In this document: positions 35,494 through 43,947 of the stretch, piece by piece
Position numbering within the stretch: position 1 is the first letter of the stretch
Layout of the letters: every line of letters begins with the position of its first letter
NCBI GenBank assembly: GCA_036654095.1
Contig: JAVVSR010000003.1
Coordinates: 62,001-126,000 of the forward strand
Origin: JAVVSR01 sp036654095
Lineage (GTDB): Bacteria; Bacillota; Clostridia; Christensenellales; CAG-917
Direction of reading: 5' to 3'
DNA: 64,000 nt
The notes under the pieces: generated by a model
Database searches by the model: none
Seen by the model: the letters and a program-made list of their open reading frames with translations, nothing else
Told to the model about the DNA's origin: nothing
Program-made: the position numbers and the translations under genes

Positions 35494-36183
35494 TTAAGCG
35501 CTAATTAAAATAACAGCCGCTCCAAAAAACATCATTGTTCCAACTAACTCAAATATATGGAAAATGCAATGCACATATCTCACTTTGATTGCAAAAATTA
35601 TTGAACCTAAAATGCACAATGCCGTTCCAACAAAATAAAAGTATTTAACTTCAATAGGGATAAGAGCTCGATTATCAAGGTAAACCCCAAATAACAGTAC
35701 TCCTACAACAAAATTTATAATCATCGACGGAACTTTAAATTTATCAACACTTTTTATATTAAGCGCGATATTAATTGCCGCAAATGCAAAACTTAATCCC
35801 AACGCGATAAAGTTATACGGATTTGTTGAAATACACAAGCAAATCGGCGCGCTACAACCCAAGACTATAAACGGAATATCCGAGTGGTCTATTTTGCGCC
35901 AATAATATTTTTTTCGTACGTCTATTGTGCTGTGATAAATGGTTGAAACTGTATATACAACAATGGCTGGCGTACAAAGCAAAAACGACGCGGTAATATT
36001 CATCGCGTTACCTTTGCTTAATGTCAACAACCAAACTAAGCCTATAAGAAATAGAAGCGCGCCTACGCCGTGTGTAACTGCATTTAAAACTTCTTCGGGC
36101 TTTGTGTAATGCACTATTTTATATTGTCTACCATTGTGCTCAACCTCGATGATATTCGCGCCCTCAGATATGTATTCTTTCAT
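35494..36183 (-). CDS. Hemolysin III/PAQR-family membrane protein
   Basis: A 229-residue integral membrane protein with seven hydrophobic segments. The conserved sites of the HlyIII/PAQR family are present: EEVLNAVTHGVGA, STIYHS, KIDHSDIP and the C-terminal HCIFHIFE, which supply the His/Asp/Ser zinc-site residues. The family is related to ceramidase-type hydrolases; bacterial members (YqfA, YplQ) influence membrane properties. Despite the name, a toxin role is not implied. Transcribed alone. Confidence 0.92.
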   Translation of the reverse strand: MKEYISEGANIIEVEHNGRQYKIVHYTKPEEVLNAVTHGVGALLFLIGLVWLLTLSKGNAMNITASFLLCTPAIVVYTVSTIYHSTIDVRKKYYWRKIDHSDIPFIVLGCSAPICLCISTNPYNFIALGLSFAFAAINIALNIKSVDKFKVPSMIINFVVGVLLFGVYLDNRALIPIEVKYFYFVGTALCILGSIIFAIKVRYVHCIFHIFELVGTMMFFGAAVILISA

Positions 36184-36258
36184 TTTACTCCTATTGCTAA
36201 TTGTAACTTTTAGTTTAGTATATCAGCCTAAATTTATTTAGTATTTTTATTTGTATTT

Positions 36259-37443
36259 TTAAAACTTTTTAAATTTTTTGACTAGCCTAATAATAGGTTT
36301 AATCAATGGAATTTCAAAAGTTTTTTTAACCTTTTTAAGCTCCTCGCTAATTTTAATAGCCTGAGGACATTTTTTTTCACAAAGTCTGCAACCTATGCAC
36401 TGACTTGCAAAACCTTGTTTTTCGCCTAGCCCTCCGCACGAGCTAACATAGTTTCCGATATTTTGAATTCGCCCAGCCAATGATTTGCTGTTGTAAACGG
36501 AAAAGCAAGCGGGAATGTCAACGCCATTTGGACAAGGCATACAATATGAACAACCAGTACAGGGGATACGGTCAGCTAAAAGCATTTCATTGATAACTTT
36601 ATCATAAACTTGTAGCTCGGATTTGGAAAGCTCCGCAATCTTTGATGTACTTGCGCTTTCAATGTTTGACAAAAGCATTGCTTCGCTGCCCATTCCCGAT
36701 AAAACCAACGTAACCTCTTTTTGATTATAAAGCCATCTTAAGCCCCAATCGGCAAATGAACGTGTCGAATTAGCATTTTTAAACGTCTTTTGCGCTTTTT
36801 CAGGCAACTTATTGACAAGCGCGCCTCCGCGCAACGGCTCCATAATTATTACTGGGATTTGTTTACTATAAGCGTACTTCAAACCTTTTTGCCCAGCTTG
36901 ATAGTTGACATCAAAATAATTATATTGTATTTGGCAAAACTCCCAATCGTAGGCGTCAATAACCTTAATAAAGTCATCTCCGCACCCGTGAAAACTAAAA
37001 CCAATATTTACAATTTCCTTACTTTCTTTCTTTTGTTTAATCCAATCATTAACGCCTAAGTCAACCATATGTTTATATTGGTCATAGCTTATTATACAGT
37101 GTAATAAATAATAGTCAACATATGTTGTGTTAAGTCGCTTAAGTGAGGTGTAAAATAATTTGTCAAAATCCTCGTATGACTTTATCAATCTCAATGGAAG
37201 TTTAGTTGCGATTTTTACCTTTTCGCGAAATGGCATAATTGCCTTGCCTAAAACTTCTTCGCTGCGTCCGTCATTATACACATAGGCCGTATCAAAATAA
37301 TTGATTCCCTTTTCATAAGCAAGCCTTAAAATGCGTATACTTTCAGCCTCGTCAATTTCCTTTTTAACCTGCGGTAAACGCATTGTTCCAAAACCAAGTG
37401 CCGACAGTTTATCGCCATTTTTAATGTTCTCTCGATATTCCAT
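36259..37443 (-). CDS. Aldo/keto reductase with 4Fe-4S ferredoxin domain
   Basis: A 394-residue protein. Residues 1 to about 270 are an aldo/keto reductase barrel (LSALGFGTMRLP; the NYFDTAYVYNDGRSEEVLGKA segment with the catalytic Asp and Tyr; KIATKLP with Lys; YYLLHC with His). The C-terminal part carries two clusters of cysteines, CTGCSYCMPCP and CIGCRLCEKKCP. This architecture is common in Clostridia; substrates are unknown, and ferredoxin may be the electron donor. The start at 37443, 8 bases past the tsaD stop, has GAGG ahead; an earlier ATG would overlap tsaD. Confidence 0.92.
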   Translation of the reverse strand: MEYRENIKNGDKLSALGFGTMRLPQVKKEIDEAESIRILRLAYEKGINYFDTAYVYNDGRSEEVLGKAIMPFREKVKIATKLPLRLIKSYEDFDKLFYTSLKRLNTTYVDYYLLHCIISYDQYKHMVDLGVNDWIKQKKESKEIVNIGFSFHGCGDDFIKVIDAYDWEFCQIQYNYFDVNYQAGQKGLKYAYSKQIPVIIMEPLRGGALVNKLPEKAQKTFKNANSTRSFADWGLRWLYNQKEVTLVLSGMGSEAMLLSNIESASTSKIAELSKSELQVYDKVINEMLLADRIPCTGCSYCMPCPNGVDIPACFSVYNSKSLAGRIQNIGNYVSSCGGLGEKQGFASQCIGCRLCEKKCPQAIKISEELKKVKKTFEIPLIKPIIRLVKKFKKF

Positions 37444-37450
37444 ATAAACC

Positions 37451-38506
37451 TCACTCAATTTCAACGGTCGCCTTTGCATCAAGGCTTAAATCAGCCGACT
37501 GCGCGCCACTTTTTATTAGGATATACGCCGCAACGCCTATCATCGCCGCGTTATCAGTACATAACATCAATGGCGGATATATTACTTTAACATCCATTTT
37601 TTTGCCCAAGTTAGCTACTTTACTGCGCAATGCTGTGTTTGAAGCAACACCACCTGCTATTACTACTGTTTTATAATCGGTCTTTCTCAATGCCCTTTCA
37701 GCATTGTCAACAATAACGTCAACCGCCGCCGCTTGAAATGAACAAGCCACATCTGCCGCGACAACCTTTTCGCCTCGAGCCTCAGCATTGTGCAAATAAT
37801 TTATAACTGAAGTTTTAAGCCCGCTATAACTAAAATCAAATGTATCCTCATTTTTAAATGCTCTTGGAAATTTAATGCAGTTTTGGCCGTATTCGGCAAG
37901 CTTTTGAACTTCAGGCCCACCCGGATAGGGTAAACCTAATACCCTTGCAACTTTATCAAATGCCTCGCCAACTGCGTCATCTTGCGTAGTTCCTATTACT
38001 TTAAAACCATCATAGTTAAAAACATCAATAATTGCAGTATGCCCACCGCTCGCCAATATACAAAGATATGGCGGTTTTAAACATTTGTCAGCGATATAGT
38101 TTGCCGCAATGTGACCTTTTATGTGACTTACTGCAATCAACGGCAAACTCTTTGCATACGCCAACGCTTTCGCATAAGATACGCCTACCAACAGCGCGCC
38201 TAATAGCCCTGCGCCATAAGTCACGGCGATTGCATCTATGTCATCTAAGGAAAGCTTTGCCTCGGTTAAGGCTTCATCAACCATATTGTCTATCGCGCAA
38301 ATGTGATTTCTACTTGCAATTTCAGGCACAACTCCGCCAAACCTACGATGAATTTCAATTTGCGACGCTATTACGCACGACAAAACGTCCCGCCCTTTAG
38401 TAACAGCGGCAGATGTTTCATCACAGCTGCTTTCAATAGCCAATATCACTATATCCGATTTATGCCGCAAAACCTCTAGTTTTTCAAACACTATTTCTTT
38501 ATACAT
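37451..38506 (-). CDS. tsaD: tRNA threonylcarbamoyl transferase TsaD
   Basis: A 351-residue TsaD (Kae1/Qri7 family), which transfers threonylcarbamoyl from TC-AMP to A37 of ANN-decoding tRNAs, with TsaB and TsaE. The metal-binding His128 and His132 are in HIKGHIAANYI, the opening is ILAIESSCDETSAAV and the ATP-site motif GGVASNTALR is present. The neighbours tsaB, tsaE and rimI are not in the window. The N-terminus has about 17 residues ahead of the family start, and the ribosome binding site (GTGGA) is weak. Confidence 0.95.
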   Translation of the reverse strand: MYKEIVFEKLEVLRHKSDIVILAIESSCDETSAAVTKGRDVLSCVIASQIEIHRRFGGVVPEIASRNHICAIDNMVDEALTEAKLSLDDIDAIAVTYGAGLLGALLVGVSYAKALAYAKSLPLIAVSHIKGHIAANYIADKCLKPPYLCILASGGHTAIIDVFNYDGFKVIGTTQDDAVGEAFDKVARVLGLPYPGGPEVQKLAEYGQNCIKFPRAFKNEDTFDFSYSGLKTSVINYLHNAEARGEKVVAADVACSFQAAAVDVIVDNAERALRKTDYKTVVIAGGVASNTALRSKVANLGKKMDVKVIYPPLMLCTDNAAMIGVAAYILIKSGAQSADLSLDAKATVEIE

Positions 38507-38617
38507 TTTTTTAATCCACTTTACTAACTATCTTTTATTTCACAATTTTTTGTACGCTTATTTGTTTGTAACCATACACATTAAGCAAATTTGTTTTCCG
38601 TTTTGTAATTTTATTTA

Positions 38618-38720
38618 TAGGTTTTGCTTTGTCAGTCAACTTGACACTGCGCTTTAGGTTTTGCTTTGTCAGTCAACTTAAACTGTGTTTAGGTTTAGGT
38701 TTTGCTTTGTCGGTCAACTT
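38618..38720. repeat. Three 25-base direct repeats between tsaD and prfB
   Basis: TAGGTTTTGCTTTGTCAGTC (first 20 bases) followed by AACTT occurs at 38618-38642, 38655-38679 and, with one change (CGGTC), 38696-38720. The spacers are 12 and 16 bases. No coding or CRISPR feature explains them. Confidence 0.85.
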
Positions 38721-38761
38721 AATTAATTATTTAAATAAAACACTCATTTCGCTTCATTACA

Positions 38762-39859
38762 CTAACTGCGTTTTAAATATTCAATTATAAAATCATCAAT
38801 ATAACCATCCATAACAGCCTGAACATTGCCCGTTTCAAACCCAGTACGATGGTCCTTCACGAGAGTGTACGGACAAAACACATATGACCTTATTTGACTG
38901 CCCCATTCAATTTTTTTCAAATCGCCTTTAATTGAATTAGCATTTTCAAGTTGTTCGCGCTCGCGCTTTTCAATAAGCATTGACCGCAACATTTTCATAG
39001 CGGTTTCGCGGTTTTGTATTTGACTTCGTTCATTTTGACACGCGACAACAATGCCCGACGGAATGTGCGTAATGCGAATTGCGCTTTCGGTTTTATTAAC
39101 GTGCTGACCACCAGCGCCGCTGCTTCTATAAGTATTAACTTTTAAGTCATCGGGATTAATAACAATTTCGTCATCATTTTCAATTTCGGGCATAACTTCA
39201 AGGCTTGCAAATGAGGTGTGTCGCCTGCTGTTGCTGTCGAAAGGCGAAATTCTGACTAAACGATGAATACCCTTTTCCGCCTTCAAATAGCCATAGGCGT
39301 TGTCACCTGTGGCCATAAATGTTACACTTTTTATTCCAGCTTCCTCGCCTTCCAACAAATCTAAAACTTCAATTCCATAGTCATTACGTTCAAGATATCT
39401 CGTGTACATCCGATACAGCATACTAACCCAATCCTGCGCCTCTGTACCGCCTGCGCCCGCATGCAAAGTAAGTATTGCATTTAAGTTATCATATTTACCC
39501 TTAAACAATGTTTCGAGCCTTAAAATGTCTATTTTAGACGATAAAGTGCTAATTTGTTTATTTATTTCATCAACTTCACTTTCATCTTCGCCTTCTTCTG
39601 AAAGTTCAATTAACAAATTAACTTCTTCCAATTCTTTTTTCAACTTACTTACATGGTCGCATTTACCGTTTAAAAGTTTTAGTTCCTTATTATATTTTTG
39701 GGCTTCGGCAATGTTCTCCCAATAACCGTCTGCGTGCTGAATTTCAGTAAGCTCGGCAATCCTTTTTTTTATGTCATCAAACTTCATTGCAACGATTGAT
39801 GTATCTAATGTTTTTTCAAGCTCGGCCAATTTATTTTTTTGATTTATAAAATCTATCAT
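38762..39859 (-). CDS. prfB: Peptide chain release factor 2
   Basis: RF2, about 365 residues, reads UGA and UAA. The stop-codon tripeptide SPF is in VRISPFDS and the catalytic GGQ in SGAGGQHVN. The start at 39859 is supported by AAAGGA; a longer frame from 39907 adds 16 unrelated residues. The reading frame is continuous from this start: no CTTTGAC slip site and no in-frame stop exists near codon 25, so the programmed +1 frameshift that autoregulates many prfB genes is absent. Confidence 0.96.
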   Translation of the reverse strand: MIDFINQKNKLAELEKTLDTSIVAMKFDDIKKRIAELTEIQHADGYWENIAEAQKYNKELKLLNGKCDHVSKLKKELEEVNLLIELSEEGEDESEVDEINKQISTLSSKIDILRLETLFKGKYDNLNAILTLHAGAGGTEAQDWVSMLYRMYTRYLERNDYGIEVLDLLEGEEAGIKSVTFMATGDNAYGYLKAEKGIHRLVRISPFDSNSRRHTSFASLEVMPEIENDDEIVINPDDLKVNTYRSSGAGGQHVNKTESAIRITHIPSGIVVACQNERSQIQNRETAMKMLRSMLIEKREREQLENANSIKGDLKKIEWGSQIRSYVFCPYTLVKDHRTGFETGNVQAVMDGYIDDFIIEYLKRS

Positions 39860-40151
39860 ACTATTTCCTTTAATAAAATTAAAACTCCTGCCAATGTGAT
39901 ACCGCAAATATTATTGCCAATTTAACACTAATCAATATTTATAAATCTATCCAAAAAGCGTAACAATTTTTTAACAGCTTGCCCTCTTGTGGTCAACAAA
40001 ACCATGTTCATTTGCCACATTTAGTTTAAAATAAAAACTACACTTTTCAAATACTTAACCCACTTTTGTCTACGTATACTAATTAACGAGGCTATGTGGT
40101 TTATTTAATAATTAAAACAAAATCATAATTTTGCTATTCGATTATATTTGA
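39860..40151. other. Intergenic stretch between prfB and secA
   Basis: About 290 bases with nothing recognisable except A/T-rich sequence; presumably the prfB promoter. Confidence 0.45.
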
Positions 40152-42839
40152 CTACTTTTTGTCATTGTTTTCTTTTGTTGGAGAACCACAACAGTTTTTA
40201 TATTTTTTCCCGCTTCCGCAAGGACAGGGGTCATTTCGACCAATTTTGTCGGTTTTAATTATCGGTTTATTTGACGGACGACTTATACCCGTAGTTACAT
40301 TTCCATCTTCTTTTTGCTCGATAACTACCTTCATCAACGTAACAACAGTGTCGGTTTGAATATGGCTTATCATATCTTCAAACATCTCAAATCCCTCTTG
40401 CTGATAAGCTTGTACGGGGTTGCGTTGGCCATATGCTCTAAGCCCTATCCCCTTACGGAGATTGTCCATAGCGTCAATATGGTCCATCCATTTTGAATCA
40501 ACATTTCTAAGTAGAACAAACCTTTCAAGCTCCGAAAAGTCAAAGCCCTCTTTTTTACATACCGCAATTTTTTGTTCAAAAATATCTGTCGCATATTTTG
40601 TTGTTTCCGCAATTAACTGCTCGACGTTATACTTGCGACAAAACTCCTCGTTCATAAGTTTTGTATCTTCAGGCAACATACGTTGTTCAAGCGCTCGGTT
40701 AAAAGCAATATAATCCCACTCGCTGCAATTTATAGAATAGTCGGTATGAAAACCAATAATTTCACGCGCGACAGGCTCAATCATTTTAACAATTTGGTCG
40801 TGAATATCAAGTCCATCAAGCACTTTATTGCGTTCGGCATAAATAATTTCACGCTGTTTATTCATAACGTCATCATAACTTAAAACGTGTTTTCTAACGC
40901 TAAAGTTTTGACTTTCGACCATTTTTTGCGCTTTTTCTATTTGCTTAGAAACAACGCCGCTTGAAATAGCCATATCATCGTCGACTTTTAACATAGTTGT
41001 CACGTTTTTAAGTTTATCACCGCCAAAAATTCTAGCGATATCGTCGTCAAGCGAAATGTAGAATACCGATGAACCGGGGTCGCCCTGCCTGCCTGCGCGC
41101 CCTCTCAACTGATTGTCGATACGACGGCTTTCGTGGCGTTCCGTGCCAACAATTCTTAACCCGCCTAGCGCAATAACTTCTTGTTTTTCCGATTCGGTTA
41201 TCAATTTAAAGTCGTCAAAATGACGTTTATATTCGGCGCGCGCTTTTAAAACATCTTCGTCGTCGCTTTTTGTAAACGATGTTGCAAGTTCAATAAGTTC
41301 AGGAAAGAAACCGTCACGTTCCATTTTCTGCTTCGCCATATATTCAGGATTACCACCTAGCATAATATCAGTACCACGACCAGCCATATTTGTAGCAATG
41401 GTTACCATCCCTTTGCGCCCAGCCTGAGCAATAATTTCCGCTTCTTGCTTATGGTTTTTCGCGTTCAAGACATTGTGTCTTATATGCTCGCGGTTTAATA
41501 ATTTAGATAACTCCTCGCTTTTTTCAACTGAAACAGTACCAACAAGCACAGGCTGTTCGGTTTTAGCGCACGCGTTAATATCCTCAACAATGGCTTGAAG
41601 TTTGCCTTTTTCGGTGGTAAAAATCTGGTCATTTTCGTCGCGTCTTATCATTGGCAGATTAGTTGGAATTGTAACAACGTCAAGATTATAAATATTTCTA
41701 AATTCCTCTTCTTCGGTTTTAGCTGTACCCGTCATACCCGATAACTTTTCATAAAGACGAAAATAGTTTTGCAATGTAATAGTTGCTAGCGTACGATTTT
41801 CATCACGTATTTTAACGTTTTCCTTTGCTTCAATCGCTTGATGTAGCCCCTCACTGTATCGACGACCTGTCATGACACGTCCGGTAAACTCATCAACAAT
41901 AAGCACTTCGCCGTCAGTAACGATATAGTCAACGTCTTTTTTCATCATCGCGTTGGCCTTTAACGCTTGCCTAATGTAGTGGTTGATTTCGGTGTTGTCG
42001 AGGTCAGATAAATTTTCAATTTTAAAAAACCTTTCCGCCTTTAAAACGCCGTCGTCGGTCAACGTAACCGACTTTTCTTTTTCTTCTAAAATATAGTCAA
42101 CGTCTTTAAATAAGCTTTTCGCAAAACGGTTGGCTTGTATGTACAAATTTCCAGACTTGCCACCTGCTCCTGAAATAATTAACGGAGTACGCGCCTCATC
42201 AATTAAAATGCTGTCAACCTCGTCAACAATGGCAAACGGGTGACCGCGTTGAACACGATACGACTTAACTTTAGCCATATTATCGCGCAAATAATCAAAG
42301 CCAAACTCATTATTTGTACCATAAGTAATGTCCGATTCGTAGGCCTTACGCTTGTCGTCTGTGTCTTGATCCGAATAAATAACACCTACGCTAAGCCCGA
42401 GAAAACGGAATATTTTGCCCATCCACTCCGAGTCACGTTTGGCCAAATACTCGTTTACGGTAACAATATGAACGCCTTTACTGGCAAGCGCATTTAAGTA
42501 GGCTGGCAAAGTTTCAACAAGCGTTTTACCTTCGCCTGTGCGCATCTCTGCGATACGACCTTGATGCAAAGCAATGCCACCTAGTAGTTGCACGTAATAA
42601 TGTTTCATACCCAAAACACGTTGAGAAGCCTCGCGAACAACAGCAAAAGCGTCGGGTAGTAATTTATCAAGCCCTTCGCCAGCCTCGTATCGAGCTTTTA
42701 AGGCAGGCGTCATCGCGATAAGCTCGCTGTCGCTCATAGCTTGATATTTTGCGCTTAACTGTTCAACAATGTCTGCGATTTTTTTTAGTTTTTTAATGTT
42801 ATGTTCGTTTTCATTAGTAAAAATTGAGAAAATTCCCAT
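40152..42839 (-). CDS. secA: Preprotein translocase ATPase SecA
   Basis: An 895-residue SecA, the motor of Sec export. Walker A is MRTGEGKT (99-106); VDEVDSILIDEARTPLIISG (Walker B), the helicase TNMAGRGTDI and the arginine-rich QLRGRAGRQGDPG are intact. The C-terminal SEC-C zinc motif NDPCPCGSGKKYKNCC, which binds SecB or lipids in other bacteria, is present. There is no sign of a second SecA or accessory Sec system in the window. Confidence 0.98.
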   Translation of the reverse strand: MGIFSIFTNENEHNIKKLKKIADIVEQLSAKYQAMSDSELIAMTPALKARYEAGEGLDKLLPDAFAVVREASQRVLGMKHYYVQLLGGIALHQGRIAEMRTGEGKTLVETLPAYLNALASKGVHIVTVNEYLAKRDSEWMGKIFRFLGLSVGVIYSDQDTDDKRKAYESDITYGTNNEFGFDYLRDNMAKVKSYRVQRGHPFAIVDEVDSILIDEARTPLIISGAGGKSGNLYIQANRFAKSLFKDVDYILEEKEKSVTLTDDGVLKAERFFKIENLSDLDNTEINHYIRQALKANAMMKKDVDYIVTDGEVLIVDEFTGRVMTGRRYSEGLHQAIEAKENVKIRDENRTLATITLQNYFRLYEKLSGMTGTAKTEEEEFRNIYNLDVVTIPTNLPMIRRDENDQIFTTEKGKLQAIVEDINACAKTEQPVLVGTVSVEKSEELSKLLNREHIRHNVLNAKNHKQEAEIIAQAGRKGMVTIATNMAGRGTDIMLGGNPEYMAKQKMERDGFFPELIELATSFTKSDDEDVLKARAEYKRHFDDFKLITESEKQEVIALGGLRIVGTERHESRRIDNQLRGRAGRQGDPGSSVFYISLDDDIARIFGGDKLKNVTTMLKVDDDMAISSGVVSKQIEKAQKMVESQNFSVRKHVLSYDDVMNKQREIIYAERNKVLDGLDIHDQIVKMIEPVAREIIGFHTDYSINCSEWDYIAFNRALEQRMLPEDTKLMNEEFCRKYNVEQLIAETTKYATDIFEQKIAVCKKEGFDFSELERFVLLRNVDSKWMDHIDAMDNLRKGIGLRAYGQRNPVQAYQQEGFEMFEDMISHIQTDTVVTLMKVVIEQKEDGNVTTGISRPSNKPIIKTDKIGRNDPCPCGSGKKYKNCCGSPTKENNDKK

Positions 42840-42888
42840 TGTGACTCCTTCATTTTAATGAAACACTTAAAATTCATTTATGGCATTT

Positions 42889-42917
42889 ATTTTACACGAT
42901 TTTTGCGAGATTGTAAA
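42889..42917 (-). promoter_or_regulatory. Sigma-A promoter of secA
   Basis: TTTACA (42917-42912), 17 bases, TAAAAT (42894-42889) on the minus strand, about 50 bases ahead of the start codon. Confidence 0.75.
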
Positions 42918-42933
42918 GCATTACAATCAAATG

Positions 42934-42962
42934 TAAAAAAACGCAAAGGCATAGCCTTTGCA
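42934..42962 (-). terminator. Terminator upstream of secA
   Basis: GCAAAGGC/GCCTTTGC stem with a 3-base loop and TTTTTTT on the minus strand. It would end the transcript coming from comFC. Confidence 0.72.
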
Positions 42963-43179
42963 AAATGACTTTTTTATTTAAGCTTTTTTGTCTGTTTTTA
43001 TATAAAAACTTACGTTAAATTGCTTTCCTCTTAAACACCATTTGTGATTGGCTAGTCGCATAAAAGCAGTTAGATTTTAACTTCTCATGCAATATTTCGA
43101 AATACTCAATACTGCGTTACATGATAAACTTATATCGAAACTCTTATTTGGATTTTTAGTTTAAATATTATTTTGTCTA
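42963..43179. other. Intergenic stretch between the terminator and comFC
   Basis: About 215 bases. Nothing recognised; A/T-rich. Confidence 0.4.
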
Positions 43180-43947
43180 CTACTCGCTATATACTTTTAA
43201 CTGAGTGATACACGCCGTCAGTGAATAAACCGATCTTGCAGAATGTTTTTTTAAAGTTCTGCTACATTCATTAATCGTTGCGCCAGTAGTAAAAACATCG
43301 TCAATAAGTAAAACCGTTTTGCCTTTAATCATACTATTATCGGCTACATAAAAAACACCTTTTAAGTTATCGCGCCTATCACGACCCTTTAGATGTTTTT
43401 GGTCACTTGTGTCACGCACCTTTAAAAGTGTTTCAGTATAAGGCAAATTTAACCTAGCCGAAATTGCTTTTGCCAACAATGAAGACTGATTGTATCCCCT
43501 TTCCCTCAATTCCATTTCGCTCATCGGAACAGCCACAACAACATCGCACGAGAAATTAGCCTCAAAATATTCATCACACATCATCTTTGCTAACTCGTCC
43601 GCTATGTATTGTTTGTTTCCGAATTTAAACTTTTTAATAAGACTAACCCCAATCCCCTCATACTTCAATGGCGAACGGTTCATTTCAAAAAAGTGGTCGT
43701 TATTCATACAATTTATACAGTACTGCGCTTCGTTGTTTATCTCGACGCCACAAGTTAAACACTTATGATTTCCAACCCTAGGCAATTCGCTCATACACTT
43801 TGCGCAAAGACTAAATCTTGTTGATGATACTAGTTCCGCTCCGCAATTTACACAGGTTATGTTTTTAGGATAAAGCGCATCAAAAAATTTATTTTTTAGC
43901 GATACTACAAATAATTTAATTTTTAGCGCTATTTGTTTTTTCGCCAT
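43180..43947 (-). CDS. comFC: ComF-family phosphoribosyltransferase-like protein
   Basis: A 255-residue protein with N-terminal zinc-finger cysteine pairs (CVNC, CAKC, CLTC, CINC) and a PRTase domain whose PRPP loop is VLLIDDVFTTGATINEC. ComFC is needed for DNA transformation in naturally competent Firmicutes and is widespread elsewhere with unclear function. The start at 43947 has GAGGAAA ahead and overlaps the 3' end of recD2 by 32 bases. No comFA or other com genes are near. Confidence 0.9.
   Translation of the reverse strand: MAKKQIALKIKLFVVSLKNKFFDALYPKNITCVNCGAELVSSTRFSLCAKCMSELPRVGNHKCLTCGVEINNEAQYCINCMNNDHFFEMNRSPLKYEGIGVSLIKKFKFGNKQYIADELAKMMCDEYFEANFSCDVVVAVPMSEMELRERGYNQSSLLAKAISARLNLPYTETLLKVRDTSDQKHLKGRDRRDNLKGVFYVADNSMIKGKTVLLIDDVFTTGATINECSRTLKKHSARSVYSLTACITQLKVYSE

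Noticed and set aside
38618..38720. Short CRISPR-like array
   Set aside because: Spacers are only 12 and 16 bases and unequal, there are three copies, and no cas gene is near.
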